Notes: generated from the letters alone by a model not told the origin. DNA of 64,000 nucleotides from Catellatospora sp. TT07R-123 (GCF_018327705.1 NZ_BNEM01000002.1:2604001-2668000); one strand, 5' to 3'. Shown: positions 19,576 through 29,350, numbered from the stretch's first letter. Program-made: numbers and translations.

Positions 19576-20442
19576 GTGGACCGCACCGAACTCGCCGCCT
19601 TCCTGCGCACCCGCCGCGCCCGGCTGCGCCCCTCCGACGTCGGCCTGCCCGGCGGCGACCTCACCCACCGGCGCACCCCGGGCCTGCGCCGCCAGGAAGT
19701 CGCCCACCTCGCCGGCATCTCGGTGGAGTACTACGTACGTCTGGAACAGGCCCGCAGCCCGCGCCCGTCCCGGCAGGTGCTCGCCGGCCTGGCCAGGGCG
19801 CTGATGCTCACCGGCGACGAGCGGACATACCTGTTCCGCATCGTCGGAGAGAACCCGCCCGCGGCGATCGGGCCCAGCACCGGGCTGCTGCCCGCAGTGC
19901 GCTACCTGCTCGACAGCCTCCGGGAGACCCCGGCGTACGTGGTCAACGCTCGGTATGACGTGCTGGCCTGGAACCCGATGGCCACGCACTTCATCGGCGA
20001 CCTGTCGGCGTATCCGCTGCCCGAGCGCAACATGATCCGCTGGTCGTTCAGCCGGGTCGCGGAGGAACACATCTGGTCCAACGAGGGCGCACTCAATTTC
20101 ACCCGGGCCACCGTCGCCGATCTGCGCGCCGCCTACGCCCAATACCCCAACGACCCGGGCGTGGAATCGCTCGTGACGGAGCTGCTGGGGACGTCGGCCC
20201 GGTTCGCGCAGCTGTGGGAGGAGCGGGAGGTCGCCGTCCGCCGCGGCATGGTTAAGCGCATCGACCACCCAGCCGCCGGGGCGCTGGAGTTCGAGTGCCA
20301 GCAGCTGCGGGTCACCGACACCGACCAGACGATAATCGTCTACTGCGCCGCTCCCGGCTCGCCGACCGAGGCGGCGTTCCGGCGGCTGGCCGCGCTGCCA
20401 CCGACGGGCGCCAGCAGCCGTCCCCTGGCCGCAGGTAGGTAA
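19576..20442 (+). CDS. XRE-family regulator with MmyB-like C-terminal domain
   Basis: 288 residues from GTG 19576. HTH_31-type N-terminus: ELAAFLRTRRARLRPSDVGLP, TPGLRRQEVAHLAGISVEYYVRLEQARSPRPSRQVLAGLARAL. The MmyB-type ligand domain follows: LLDSLRETPAYVVNARYDVLAWNPMATHFIGDL, FTRATVADLRAAYAQYPNDP and a C-terminal LEFECQQLRV strand. Very common in actinomycetes, typically next to an SDR or oxidoreductase gene that it regulates, as here. Confidence 0.92.
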   Translation: MDRTELAAFLRTRRARLRPSDVGLPGGDLTHRRTPGLRRQEVAHLAGISVEYYVRLEQARSPRPSRQVLAGLARALMLTGDERTYLFRIVGENPPAAIGPSTGLLPAVRYLLDSLRETPAYVVNARYDVLAWNPMATHFIGDLSAYPLPERNMIRWSFSRVAEEHIWSNEGALNFTRATVADLRAAYAQYPNDPGVESLVTELLGTSARFAQLWEEREVAVRRGMVKRIDHPAAGALEFECQQLRVTDTDQTIIVYCAAPGSPTEAAFRRLAALPPTGASSRPLAAGR

Positions 20443-20881
20443 ACCGGCCGACGACCAGGGACGTGACGCCGCTTGTCCGATGCCTCCGATGACGCTCTCG
20501 TCGCGACGGCGAGCTGTAGCTTTCGCGACGGATTTACAGAAGGCCACTTGTACCTACTATGACCAGGCGAAATGGTCACCCCCACGCAAACTTTGGCGCG
20601 GTATCGTCGATCTTGAACACTCACGACCGCAGAATAGCTCTGACGGCCAGAGCGAGGGCGGCTGACACGACCAGGTTCCCTGCTGCTCTACGACTTTTCG
20701 AGGTTGCCTCGCGTGGGTCTCGCAGGGGTCGGCGCTCGGTACCGTAAGCGGGTGTGAGCGGCCGCTTCGCCGGCCGCGTTAGCGGTCGCCGACAATGCGG
20801 CCCTGTATCGCCGTCCGGCTATGTACCGGGGTCTGGTTGGCCCCTGGGCGGAGGTGGCAGCAGGTTGTCAGACTTTGACGC
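20443..20881. other. Intergenic region upstream of the first STAND gene
   Basis: No gene recognised. A short plus-strand frame (20480-20665) has no family features. GC content dips around 20500-20650, unlike the flanking genes, so this may be an insertion boundary of the island. Confidence 0.35.
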
Positions 20882-23032
20882 ATGTCGTGGTTGGGTCGTC
20901 GACCCGTGTGGATACCGATACTGCTGATCGTGGTGGCGATCCTGGCCGTAGTGGCGGTGCTGTTGTTTTTGGTTGGTGCGGATGATCGGACGCAGAACGT
21001 CGTGCAGTCGATCACAGGCGTGGCCGCGTTAATCGCGACGTTAGCAACGATACGCACCAGTGCCCCAACAGCGGTACTAGCACCTGACACGAGTCCGGCT
21101 TCTGCTGCGCCGGTCGCAAGTCCGCTAAACGACCGACCCATCCAGGTGTGGAGCACGCCGCCTCGAAATCCGCATTTCACCGGTAGAGAGACCGAACTGC
21201 GAGCCCTGGCCGTTGCGCTGTCGGCCGATCGCGTGGTATCGGTGTCAGCGCTCCATGGACTAGGCGGGGTCGGAAAGACGCACCTCGCCCTTGAGTTCGC
21301 CTACCGTCACCAGGACACTCTTGACACAGCGTGGTGGGTGCGTGCAGAGGAAGCCGCCACGATCCCCGCTCAGATGGCCGCCTTCGCGACCGCGCTCGGC
21401 GTGGACGCCGGCGACGACCCCCTCGCAGCGGTGCGCGCGGAGCTCGGCCGCAGATCGGGATGGCTGCTCGTGTTTGACAACGTCGAAGACTTTGCCGTGC
21501 TCCGGGACGCAATCCCTACCCGAGGCGACGGATGGGTACTGATCACCACCCGTCGGACCGGGGCCGAGGCGTTCGGGCAGGTCCTCAGCATGGACGTCTT
21601 GCGCCGGACGGAGTCGGTACGACTGCTCGAGGACCGGCTTCCCGAGCTGAGCGCAACCGTAGCTGATCGGCTGGCTGATCTTGTCGGAGACCTGCCGCTG
21701 GCCCTGGTACAAGCTGCCTCCTACATCCGCCAGACGGGGATTCCGGTCACCGAGTACGTGCGGTTGTTGGAATCGCGGCTGGGAGACATGGTCGGACGTG
21801 GCTACGTCGTCGACCGCGACGGCACGACCATTGCGACACTATGGCAGGTGACCCTCGAACGGTTGCGCGCCGGCACCCCTGCGGCGGTGCAGTTGCTCGA
21901 GGTGTGCGCATGGCTGGACCCGGACGCCATCCCGCTGGATCTGTTCACGAACCACCCGAACGAACTGCCCTCACCCCTGAGCGAAGCAGCTGCAGACCCG
22001 GTGGCGTTCGCCGACGCGGTTGGCATCCTAGTCGCGTTCAGTCTTATCCGCCGTGACGGCACCAACATCGCCGTCCACCGGCTACTGCAGGCCAGCGTTC
22101 GCGCTACAACACCTGCCGCACTAACGGAAGCAGTCGCGCTGCTCGACACTGCTGCGCCAGAGAAGGTATATGGCCGACCGCGGAACTGGCCCAGCTGGCG
22201 CGAACTTCTCCCACACGTCCTGACTGCTACCAGCTACCCCGAGGCCACCACGATCGACCCCGACCGCATGGACAGAATGCTGGCGGGCGCGGGCGCGTTC
22301 CTCCAAACTCAAGGTCAGTACAGCGATGCCGAACCGCTCCTGCGTCGAGCCCTGTCCCTCACCGAGGCCACCCACGGCCCCGATCATCCAAGGGTTGCGA
22401 TTCGGCTGAATAATCTCGCCAAAGCAATGCGGGACCTAAAGCGGCCAGGTGAAGCAGTGCCCCTCGCCCATCGCGCTCTGGCCATTAATGAGGCTATCCA
22501 CGGCCCCGATCATCCCAGCGTCGCCATCCGTCTGAACAGCGTGGCTATGGCGCTGCAGGACCTGGGGCAGTCCGATGAAGCTGAACCGCTCCTTCGTCGA
22601 GCTCTGGCTATAAACGAGTCCGTCAACGGCCCTGATCATTCCAGCGTCGCCATCCGACTGCACAACCTCGCCCGAGTGCTTCGGGATTTAGAGCGGCCAG
22701 GCGAAGCAGAGCCTCTCGCCCGCCGTGCTCTGGCGATTAGTGAGGCTGTCCACGGCCCCGACCACCCCACCGTAGCCATCCGATTGCACAACCTCGCTCA
22801 AGTATTACTCGACCTGGAGCGTCCCAGTGACGCTGAGCCCTTCGCACGCCGAGCCCTCTCTATCGACGAGGCCGCCTACGGCCCCAACCACCCCGATGTC
22901 GCCATCCGGCTAAACGGCATTGCTCGTGTGTTGGAAGCCCTGGGCCGTCCCAGTGAGGCTGAGCCCTTCGCCCGCCGCGCAGCCGACATCCAGCCCCGCC
23001 TGAACCTATCGACTGCAGACGGCCAGGAGTAG
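20882..23032 (+). CDS. Membrane-anchored STAND NTPase with TPR array (NB-ARC/TPR)
   Basis: 716 residues, ATG at 20882. A transmembrane helix at about residues 10-32, a linker, then a STAND ATPase: P-loop LHGLGGVGKTHLALEFAYR (about residue 122), Walker B SGWLLVFDNVED, sensor VLITTRR, and LVGDLPLALVQAASYIRQTG (GLPLA-like motif). From about residue 470 come 42-residue tetratricopeptide repeats (YSDAEPLLRRALSLTEATHGPDHPRVAIRLNNLAKAMRDL and so on). STAND-TPR proteins of this layout are NLR-like sensors or regulators; several are antiphage effectors, but no separate effector domain is seen here. The repeat copies differ more than in the 27-kb paralogue. Confidence 0.88.
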   Translation: MSWLGRRPVWIPILLIVVAILAVVAVLLFLVGADDRTQNVVQSITGVAALIATLATIRTSAPTAVLAPDTSPASAAPVASPLNDRPIQVWSTPPRNPHFTGRETELRALAVALSADRVVSVSALHGLGGVGKTHLALEFAYRHQDTLDTAWWVRAEEAATIPAQMAAFATALGVDAGDDPLAAVRAELGRRSGWLLVFDNVEDFAVLRDAIPTRGDGWVLITTRRTGAEAFGQVLSMDVLRRTESVRLLEDRLPELSATVADRLADLVGDLPLALVQAASYIRQTGIPVTEYVRLLESRLGDMVGRGYVVDRDGTTIATLWQVTLERLRAGTPAAVQLLEVCAWLDPDAIPLDLFTNHPNELPSPLSEAAADPVAFADAVGILVAFSLIRRDGTNIAVHRLLQASVRATTPAALTEAVALLDTAAPEKVYGRPRNWPSWRELLPHVLTATSYPEATTIDPDRMDRMLAGAGAFLQTQGQYSDAEPLLRRALSLTEATHGPDHPRVAIRLNNLAKAMRDLKRPGEAVPLAHRALAINEAIHGPDHPSVAIRLNSVAMALQDLGQSDEAEPLLRRALAINESVNGPDHSSVAIRLHNLARVLRDLERPGEAEPLARRALAISEAVHGPDHPTVAIRLHNLAQVLLDLERPSDAEPFARRALSIDEAAYGPNHPDVAIRLNGIARVLEALGRPSEAEPFARRAADIQPRLNLSTADGQE

Positions 23033-23130
23033 CCGAATCTGCCGATCATTTCAGAGACCGGGCTGGTCAAGCCCTGCCAACCCTGCGCACCCCATGCCCA
23101 GTCAACTGGCACTCGCACTTTGGAAGTGCC

Positions 23131-23267
23131 GTCCGAAACGCACTCCCAGACGCAGTCTTGAGACGGCCCGCCATCAGGACAAACATCGTCGAACCGAAGT
23201 CTGGAGTCTCCGGGGCTACATGAACCCCAAGTACATGATCACGATGACCGGTGAGCTGCAGTTGTGA
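23131..23267 (+). repeat. Dispersed repeat, copy 2
   Basis: Core 23196-23267 encodes EVWSLRGYMNPKYMITM and then TGELQL and a stop. Upstream homology with the 26.7-kb copy reaches back to about 23131, but with indels, so only the tail is conserved as protein. Confidence 0.75.
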
Positions 23268-23355
23268 TGATCACGCCGGCCGGGGTGGTGACGGCGATGG
23301 TGCGCTCACTGCCCCAGCTGGCTGTTGCGCGGGGTCGTTGGGTCATCATGTTCCC

Positions 23356-24034
23356 ATGACGATGCCGCAAGTACGCGTAGTCGCCGTGGACGTCGGCTCC
23401 GTCGCTCGCCCGAGCACTCGCGATTCGCGTGGGCTGCCTGGGACTGCTCGCCGACACCCAGCGGTGAGTCGGCAGCGGAAGGCCGTGAAGTTGCTGCGGG
23501 CCGCGACCCTGCAGGCGTTGCTGACGTCATCACCGCCGCGCTGCACGATGGCAGTCTAGTGGCACTCGGTATGGAGTGCCCGCTGCTGATCCCCGTCCCC
23601 GCCGCGTGGGAGCACCTGGGCCGAGGACGCGTCGGCGAGCCTGGTCGGCCACCGCCGGCGCCTCCTCCATGGCGACCGGCCTGGACCAGCTGGCTTGGGT
23701 GCTGCAGGAGGTCGCAACACGCACGCCCGTCCATGCGACGACCCAACCCGGGCGCTGGTCCCCTGACACGCCGCTGCTGCTATGGGAAGCGTTCGTCTCC
23801 GGCGCCGCCAAGACCGACCTGAGCCAGGACGGACACATTACCGACGCACGAGCAGCAGCCCGCAGCTTCGCCTGCCGAGCCCACCAACCCCCGGCCCCCG
23901 ACGCAAGCGACATAAACGTCGGCGACCACCGCCCCTTCAACCTCGCCGCCGCAGCCGCACTACACGCAGGACTACGTATAGAACCAGACGAACTCTCCGC
24001 CGCCCTTCTCGTCATCTCCGCCCACAAGCATTAA
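23356..24034 (+). pseudogene. Frameshifted DUF429-like (RNase H-fold) protein
   Basis: Three consecutive frames give one protein: MTMPQVRVVAVDVGSVA (frame of 23356), then SRFAWAAWDCS...VALGMECPLLIPVPAAWEHLGRGRVGEPGRP, then WSATAGASSMATGLDQLAWVLQEVATRTP...FNLAAAAALHAGLRIEPDELSAALLVISAHKH to 24034. The opening AVDVGS, FAWA and ECPLLIPVP are typical of DUF429-type nuclease-like proteins. Two frameshifts, near 23400 and 23640, break it. It lies just after repeat copy 2. Confidence 0.6.
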
Positions 24035-24237
24035 CCGATGCATCCGGACCTATGTCTCAGCGCTCGCTCGCGAGTCAGAACGCGCCGCCGAACACGAACG
24101 TTTATCAGGAACTGAGCCGGGCATCTGTAACGGCGCGGCACCCCGTTCCCTGCCGGGCAATGCGACGCCGATGCGGCCGGATGAGGTGGCTCCGTATCTG
24201 CCTTTCCCGACGGCAGAGCGTCGGGCATGATTTCTTC

Positions 24238-25851
24238 GTGCCGAAGCCACCGCATCCTCCTACGTCGCGAGATCTGGTCCTCGACTCTCTGAAGGTATCT
24301 CTGCGCAACGTTGGTGTCGGCCGTGGCCCCTGGGAAGCGCCCACCGCCGATGCCGCCATCGGCCAGATTGCGGACGCCGTTGAACTGGACATTCGGAAGC
24401 GGCTCGAGGGCCTGAACACCCGTGAAGTTGTCCGTTGGGCGGCAGTGGAAATGGCGCACTGCACAGACCTCCAGCTCAAGGCGCGAACCGCGGCTCCATC
24501 GTCGCTCACTAGGGCTCGTGAGGCACAATTGCACGCCGAGAATGCCGCAGCTGTCCACCTCGTCCTGGAACTCGCCGCAAGGCAACCAGCCGGTGGCAGT
24601 CGGCGGGATCCGAGCCGACGTGACTTCGAGGCCCTCGCAATCCTGGGCCATGAACTCTGGCGATGGCGGACTGTAGCAGACCAGGTCGCGGCCCGGCTGG
24701 TCACCGTGGCTGGCGCCAAACTGACCAAACGAGGCACCTTCGATGTGGAGGTTCGCGACCTTCCCCCCTTCCGGCTATCCCAGTTCGAGAACGCTTACGT
24801 CAGGCGGATGGCCGACAACGGTCCACTTCGAGGCTTGGGTGATAACGCTGTCCTTCAAGCTCTTGTTCGGTCTTTGAAAAGCGGTTCGGCAATTCCTGGC
24901 AATTTAGCTGCCATAGATGCGGCGTTAAAGGACGACCGTGGCTACGGGCTGGTCGATCTTTTCGCCGCACAGGAGTTTCTGATCCAGGTCAGCGGGGTCG
25001 ACGATGACAGTGTTCCTGGACATCTGTTCTCCAGTCGCGAGAGCCTGGAGGGCACCGTCCGGGCCAACATGGATCAGCTCCTGCCCGCCGCTCATCTCGA
25101 CGGCGTGCTCGAAGCATGCCGACACCTGATCTGGACACAAGCCCTCATGCAGGACTCACCGCTGCAAATGTTGGAGTACCGGGAATCGGTCGGTCGCCTC
25201 TACAGCCGTCCGGTTCTCGAGCTTGCCGACCTGTCCCTCTTCGTGCCTCGGAACGCGCCCGGACTGGCGCGCGTTGTGCTGCTACAACGAATCTTCGAGG
25301 GGACCTGGCCCGAGCAGCTCTCGGCAAGCGATGCCTCGCTTTCCCGAGCACTGAAGCAGCGTCGGGAGCGGGTACGTCCCATTGCAGGTTTCGAGGCCGA
25401 CCTGAAAGGCACCCTCGCGTCTACGGGTTTGCCGTTCGCCGTCAGGGTCCGCCAAAGCGCCCTCCATCGCCCCTCTGACGTGCTTGGCGTTTCTGTGCGT
25501 GCCGAGATCGATGCCGTTGTCGTCGCTGTACACTCGCTGACCATCTGGGTGCTGGAGGCCAAGGACTTGGCGGTACCATTCTCGCCGCGCCGTATCCGCG
25601 GCGAAGTGCACAATTACCATCGGGCCGGCGGACATGTGGACAAGTTGCTGGCCAAGGTCAAGGACGTCGCCGCGAATCCGGCCGAGGTCGCAGGTCGGCT
25701 CGGTGCTGCCGATGTGGTAGGGACATTCGCCGTGCGGGGCCTGTTCGTGACCCGAGAGCCGACCCCGGCAGCCTTCACCGATGACCGCACACACGACTTC
25801 GTCACCCTCGACCGGCTACCGGATCTTCTTTGGAAGGACCCCAGCAGCTGA
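24238..25851 (+). CDS. Large protein with C-terminal PD-(D/E)xK nuclease-like domain
   Basis: About 537 residues from the GTG at 24238; the ATG at 24181 is an alternative and the longer frame upstream is shadow. No family is recognised for the first 400 residues, which are helical (NTREVVRWAAVEMAHCTDLQLKAR; FEALAILGHELWRWR). Residues ~410-500 contain VRAEIDAVVVAVHSLTIWVLEAKDLAV: an acidic E-x-D strand followed 10-15 residues later by E-x-K, the pattern of restriction-endonuclease-fold nucleases including NERD domains. In an island of defence genes a DNA-cleaving effector is a fair guess, but the nuclease assignment rests only on these motifs. Confidence 0.6.
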   Translation: MPKPPHPPTSRDLVLDSLKVSLRNVGVGRGPWEAPTADAAIGQIADAVELDIRKRLEGLNTREVVRWAAVEMAHCTDLQLKARTAAPSSLTRAREAQLHAENAAAVHLVLELAARQPAGGSRRDPSRRDFEALAILGHELWRWRTVADQVAARLVTVAGAKLTKRGTFDVEVRDLPPFRLSQFENAYVRRMADNGPLRGLGDNAVLQALVRSLKSGSAIPGNLAAIDAALKDDRGYGLVDLFAAQEFLIQVSGVDDDSVPGHLFSSRESLEGTVRANMDQLLPAAHLDGVLEACRHLIWTQALMQDSPLQMLEYRESVGRLYSRPVLELADLSLFVPRNAPGLARVVLLQRIFEGTWPEQLSASDASLSRALKQRRERVRPIAGFEADLKGTLASTGLPFAVRVRQSALHRPSDVLGVSVRAEIDAVVVAVHSLTIWVLEAKDLAVPFSPRRIRGEVHNYHRAGGHVDKLLAKVKDVAANPAEVAGRLGAADVVGTFAVRGLFVTREPTPAAFTDDRTHDFVTLDRLPDLLWKDPSS

Positions 25852-26016
25852 TGCGGCCCGACCGGCATTGAGGAGGGCCGGTGTTGACGGACGCTCAGTC
25901 GCCACGTCAGCTCGGTGCAGTTTCATGTTCTGAAGTGACCCCATCGGCCGGACACCTCGAAGGTCCGTCGGTCGCGCCGAACCCATACGGTCGACCGACG
26001 AACCGAGTTGCGATCA

Positions 26017-26547
26017 TCAGCGCATAGCAGGGCGCCTGAGGCGAGCCTTGTTGCGTCGACGCGGGGGCGTAGCACAACGACGCGCGAAACAGGTGTGGCT
26101 ACCGCGGGTCCCATCGATCGCCTCGCGGTACAGGCCCAAGTCCACGGCGTCTGCGGTCATCTCGTCGAGCGTTTCGCGCCGTCGGCGGGACCAGTGCCCC
26201 TTATAAACCAGGACGTCACGCAAGGCGATACGCCGGCTGGAGTTCGGACGAGTGAACGGCAGGACGCCATCCTCCATCAGCTTGACTACCGTCAGCCGAC
26301 CCACCCCCAGCAGTCGCGCCGCCTCACCTACGGTCACCAAAGTGTTCTGAGGTACGACGCGGACAGACTTCCCCTCCCCCAGGATCGCCAGGACCTCGTC
26401 TAGCGCCTCACCGACCGCCTGCGGCACTTCGACCGGCGCCTCATCATCGACGATCAAACGCAGGCGACGGCCGCCCAGCACGCGAAGAGCAAGACGCCGC
26501 AGCCCCGCCGTATCCGACCCAGCCCCGCCAGCAGATCCGACACTCAC
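26017..26547 (-). CDS. Orphan HTH antitoxin (excisionase-like, PIN-partner type)
   Basis: About 176 residues from GTG 26547, chosen for the perfect GGAGGT seven bases before it. The core VPQAVGEALDEVLAILGEGKSVRVVP, TLVTVGEAARLLGVGRLTVVKLMEDGVLPFTRPNSSRRIALRDVLVYKGHWSRRRRETLDEMTADAVDLGLY is the standard actinobacterial HTH antitoxin that normally overlaps a PIN-domain toxin. Here the sequence after GLYREA runs into Arg-rich noise, and no PIN gene follows. The toxin half is lost, and the last ~35 residues are probably read-through. Confidence 0.7.
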   Translation of the reverse strand: MSVGSAGGAGSDTAGLRRLALRVLGGRRLRLIVDDEAPVEVPQAVGEALDEVLAILGEGKSVRVVPQNTLVTVGEAARLLGVGRLTVVKLMEDGVLPFTRPNSSRRIALRDVLVYKGHWSRRRRETLDEMTADAVDLGLYREAIDGTRGSHTCFARRCATPPRRRNKARLRRPAMR

Positions 26548-26699
26548 CTCGACAACCTCCGCAGCTCCCGCTACCCGCCAACGCCGACAACCCAGCCAAC
26601 CGGACGCCATGCCGCTCAACGCCAACCATCACAGCATCCGCACCCTGTGAAACCCGCGAAGGGCGTGCAGGAGCTTGGACCATGTACTAACGAGTACCG

Positions 26700-26891
26700 C
26701 CAGTCCCGAAACGCACTCCCAGACGCGTACCGCAGAATGCCTCTCAACAGGGAAGACAGCTTCGTTGACGAAGTCTGGAGTCTCCGGGGCTACATGAACC
26801 CCAAGTACATGATCACGATGGCAGGGGACCTACTACTTCCATGATCAGCTGGCCGGGCGGTGACCGACCACGGTCATGATGCCGCCCGGCC
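26700..26891 (+). repeat. Dispersed repeat, copy 3
   Basis: The core 26770-26844 encodes EVWSLRGYMNPKYM, then ITMAGDLLLP and a stop; the frame stays open back to 26647 (65 codons). The hairpin arms are 26851-26860 and 26882-26891 (10 bp). Beyond it, a further ~220 bp matches the DNA after copy 4, showing that copies 3 and 4 belong to a larger duplication. Confidence 0.8.
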
Positions 26892-27115
26892 GCTCCCACC
26901 TGCGGTGGCCACCGCGACGGACTCAGGCTCATCGGTTCGAGCCACGGCGACCCGCTCCGGCCGCAACGTCACACGCAGCCATCGCAGCCTCAACGAGGGG
27001 CGCCTCCAAGATCCGGGCAGGAAGCGGGCACGAAGATGACCTACCGCAGGTCACACCCGCGCACAGTGCAGACAGTGGCGGTCTTCGTGACCGCTGGAGT
27101 GGCTGGCCGCCGGAC

Positions 27116-27880
27116 CTACTCGTAGAGGGCGATGGCCTCCGCACCCCGACCAGCCTTCTCATAGGCGACGGCCAGGTTGCTGCGGGAGGTCAGCGTGTGG
27201 GGATGCTCGTCGCCGAGTACCCGTCTGCGGTCGGTGAGGACCTGCTCGTAGAGGGCGATGGCCTCCGTAACCCGGCCCGCCTTCTCGTAGGCGACGGCCA
27301 GGTTGCTGCGGGAGGTCAGGGTGTCGGGGTGGTCATCGCCGAGCACGCGCCGACAGTCGGTGAGGACCTGCTCGTAGATGGCGATGGCTTCCGCGACCCG
27401 GCCAGCCTTCCAGTAGGCGACGGCCAGGTTGTTGCGGGAGGCCAGGGTGTCGGGGTGGTCATCGCCGAGCACCCGTCCGCGGTCGGTGAGGACCTGCTCG
27501 AGGAGGGCGATGGCCTCCGCGACCCGGCCAGCCTTCCCGTAGCCGCCGGCCAGGTTGTTGCGGGAGGCCAGGGTGTCGGGGTGGTCATCGCCGAGCACCC
27601 GTCCGCGGTCGGTGAGGACCTGCTCGTAGAGGGCAATGGCCTCCGCAACCTGGCCCGCCATCTCGTAGGTGTAGGCCAGGTTGTTGCGGGAGGCCAGGGT
27701 GTCGGGGTGGTCATCGCCGAGCACCCGTCCGCGGTCAGTGAGGACCTGCTCGACGAGGGCGATGGCCTCCGCAACCCGGCCCGCCGTTACGTAGGCGCCG
27801 GCCAGGTTGCTGCGGGAGGTCAGGGTGTCCGGGTGGTCGTCGCCGAGCACCCGTCTGCGGTCGATGAGGTTGTTGAACAA
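27116..27880 (-). repeat. Array of near-identical 126-bp TPR-coding repeats
   Basis: Six tandem 126-bp units encode VAEAIALYEQVLTDRGRVLG followed by DDHPDTLASRNNLAVAYEKAGR. Several neighbouring units differ by only a few bases, far less than expected for old TPR repeats, so the array has been homogenised or expanded recently. Confidence 0.85.
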
Positions 27881-29350
27881 CACCGTGACGGCGCGGGCCG
27901 TATCGCCCACAGCTCGAAGCGCTCGGCCCATCCAGTCGACCTGAGTCAGCAGCAGCGCGGGAGGGTCACCACCCGAGTTCTCGCGAACCGCCACCACGTG
28001 CCGGGTGAGTTCGTCGACCTCGGCTCGGCGCAGGGCCACCTGAGCCAACGGCAGGTCGTCGGTGATGACGTCGAGCAGTTGTGACGCCGTGTCGACGGCC
28101 TCGGCCAGGCTGGGCTGCGCGTCGTCGTGAGAGGCGAGGTATCGCACCACCCGCGCGGTCAGCCGGTGGACCACGACCACCACCCCGTCGCCCATGGCCC
28201 CGGCCGATCCGCTGAGCGTGACCAGCGACCAGGACGCCAGAACCTCCAGCGCAGGCCGCACCCCGCCGGACAATCCCAGCCCGGACTCGCCTCGAACCAG
28301 CAGCTGGCGGCTCACGCCATCGGCTGACAACACCGACAGGACCCCCAGCAGCCGTACCGCGTCCCCGGACTGGTCGGACGCGCCGACACCGGCCATGCTC
28401 AGCGCGGTCGCCTTCAACACCCCCGGATGGGACGCCCCCGACTCCTGCCGCAGCGTGTCATCCAAGGGCTCACTCGCCAGCAGGCGCAGATACTGCTCGT
28501 AGGTCTCGCCGTTGCGTGCCACGTAGGCGCCCGCCTGCGCCAGACCCAGCGGTAACCAACCCAACTCCCTGCCCAGCGCCGCCGCATCCGAGCCGTCGGG
28601 CAGGCCGGTCACCTCGTGCAGGAACGCCCGTCCTTTCGCTTCGGTGAACACCCCCACCTCGACCGCGGCAACCCCGTCCATCCGCAGGAACTCTTGCCGG
28701 TTCGAAGTGATCAGCACCTTGACCCCGCCACGCGTGGGCAGCCACTCCCGCAGTGCCTGCGGATCATCGACGTTGTCGAACACCACCAGCCGTCGCGCCC
28801 GGCCACCATCGCCCAGCCACCGCACCGCAAGGCCCGCCAGCACCTCCGGCGCATCGTCCGCACCGCCAAGGCCTCGCGCCCGCGCCACCTGCGCCAACCC
28901 CGCCACCGGACCCGACTCGGCGTTCAACCACGCCACCAAGTCGAACCCCGCTGCGTCACACTCACGTGCGAACGCCGCCGCCAACTGTGTCTTGCCCGCA
29001 CCGCGCTGCCCCGGCAACGCCACCAACGCCACCCGGCCACGACCACCGACCGCCCTACGCAGCGCCTTCATCTCATGCAACCGCGTCTGGAAGTGCGATG
29101 ACAGCAACGGAACCTGCCCGACGACCCGCGACGACAATTCGACCACCGGCGGATTACCCGCGTCACGGACCGCGCGCAAGGCACTGACTAAATCGGGCAG
29201 GAAGGCCATGGCAAGCGCCGCGACCGCCGTCGACACGATCACCACCGGCGGCTTGCCATCGGCGAGCAGCGACCAGACAACCGTCGCGCCTCCCACACAG
29301 CACGCCACGGCGATCAACCCGTACCTGAACCACCGACGACCGGTCACCAC
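27116..29350 (-). CDS. Membrane STAND NTPase with near-identical TPR repeats
   Basis: 744 residues from GTG 29350. Two hydrophobic segments (about residues 10-26 and 36-53) anchor it. The ATPase follows: LVALPGQRGAGKTQLAAAFAREC (P-loop), RRLVVFDNVDD (Walker B), KVLITSNRQEF, LGWLPLGLAQAGAYVARNGETYEQYLRLL. A winged-helix-like region precedes the C-terminal TPR array of six 42-residue units. The last unit is incomplete (ends ALYE), so the array probably once ran further. The start codon lies 11 bases after TATAGG, suggesting a leaderless mRNA. An NLR-like sensor is the likely role; ligand unknown. Confidence 0.88.
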   Translation of the reverse strand: MVTGRRWFRYGLIAVACCVGGATVVWSLLADGKPPVVIVSTAVAALAMAFLPDLVSALRAVRDAGNPPVVELSSRVVGQVPLLSSHFQTRLHEMKALRRAVGGRGRVALVALPGQRGAGKTQLAAAFARECDAAGFDLVAWLNAESGPVAGLAQVARARGLGGADDAPEVLAGLAVRWLGDGGRARRLVVFDNVDDPQALREWLPTRGGVKVLITSNRQEFLRMDGVAAVEVGVFTEAKGRAFLHEVTGLPDGSDAAALGRELGWLPLGLAQAGAYVARNGETYEQYLRLLASEPLDDTLRQESGASHPGVLKATALSMAGVGASDQSGDAVRLLGVLSVLSADGVSRQLLVRGESGLGLSGGVRPALEVLASWSLVTLSGSAGAMGDGVVVVVHRLTARVVRYLASHDDAQPSLAEAVDTASQLLDVITDDLPLAQVALRRAEVDELTRHVVAVRENSGGDPPALLLTQVDWMGRALRAVGDTARAVTVLFNNLIDRRRVLGDDHPDTLTSRSNLAGAYVTAGRVAEAIALVEQVLTDRGRVLGDDHPDTLASRNNLAYTYEMAGQVAEAIALYEQVLTDRGRVLGDDHPDTLASRNNLAGGYGKAGRVAEAIALLEQVLTDRGRVLGDDHPDTLASRNNLAVAYWKAGRVAEAIAIYEQVLTDCRRVLGDDHPDTLTSRSNLAVAYEKAGRVTEAIALYEQVLTDRRRVLGDEHPHTLTSRSNLAVAYEKAGRGAEAIALYE

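Noticed and set aside
27116..27880. Regular repeats that could suggest a CRISPR array
   Set aside because: The 126-bp units are contiguous, in frame and encode TPR helices; there are no spacers and no cas genes.
26876..28084. 402-codon plus-strand frame opposite the STAND-TPR array
   Set aside because: Repetitive antisense image of the TPR repeats.
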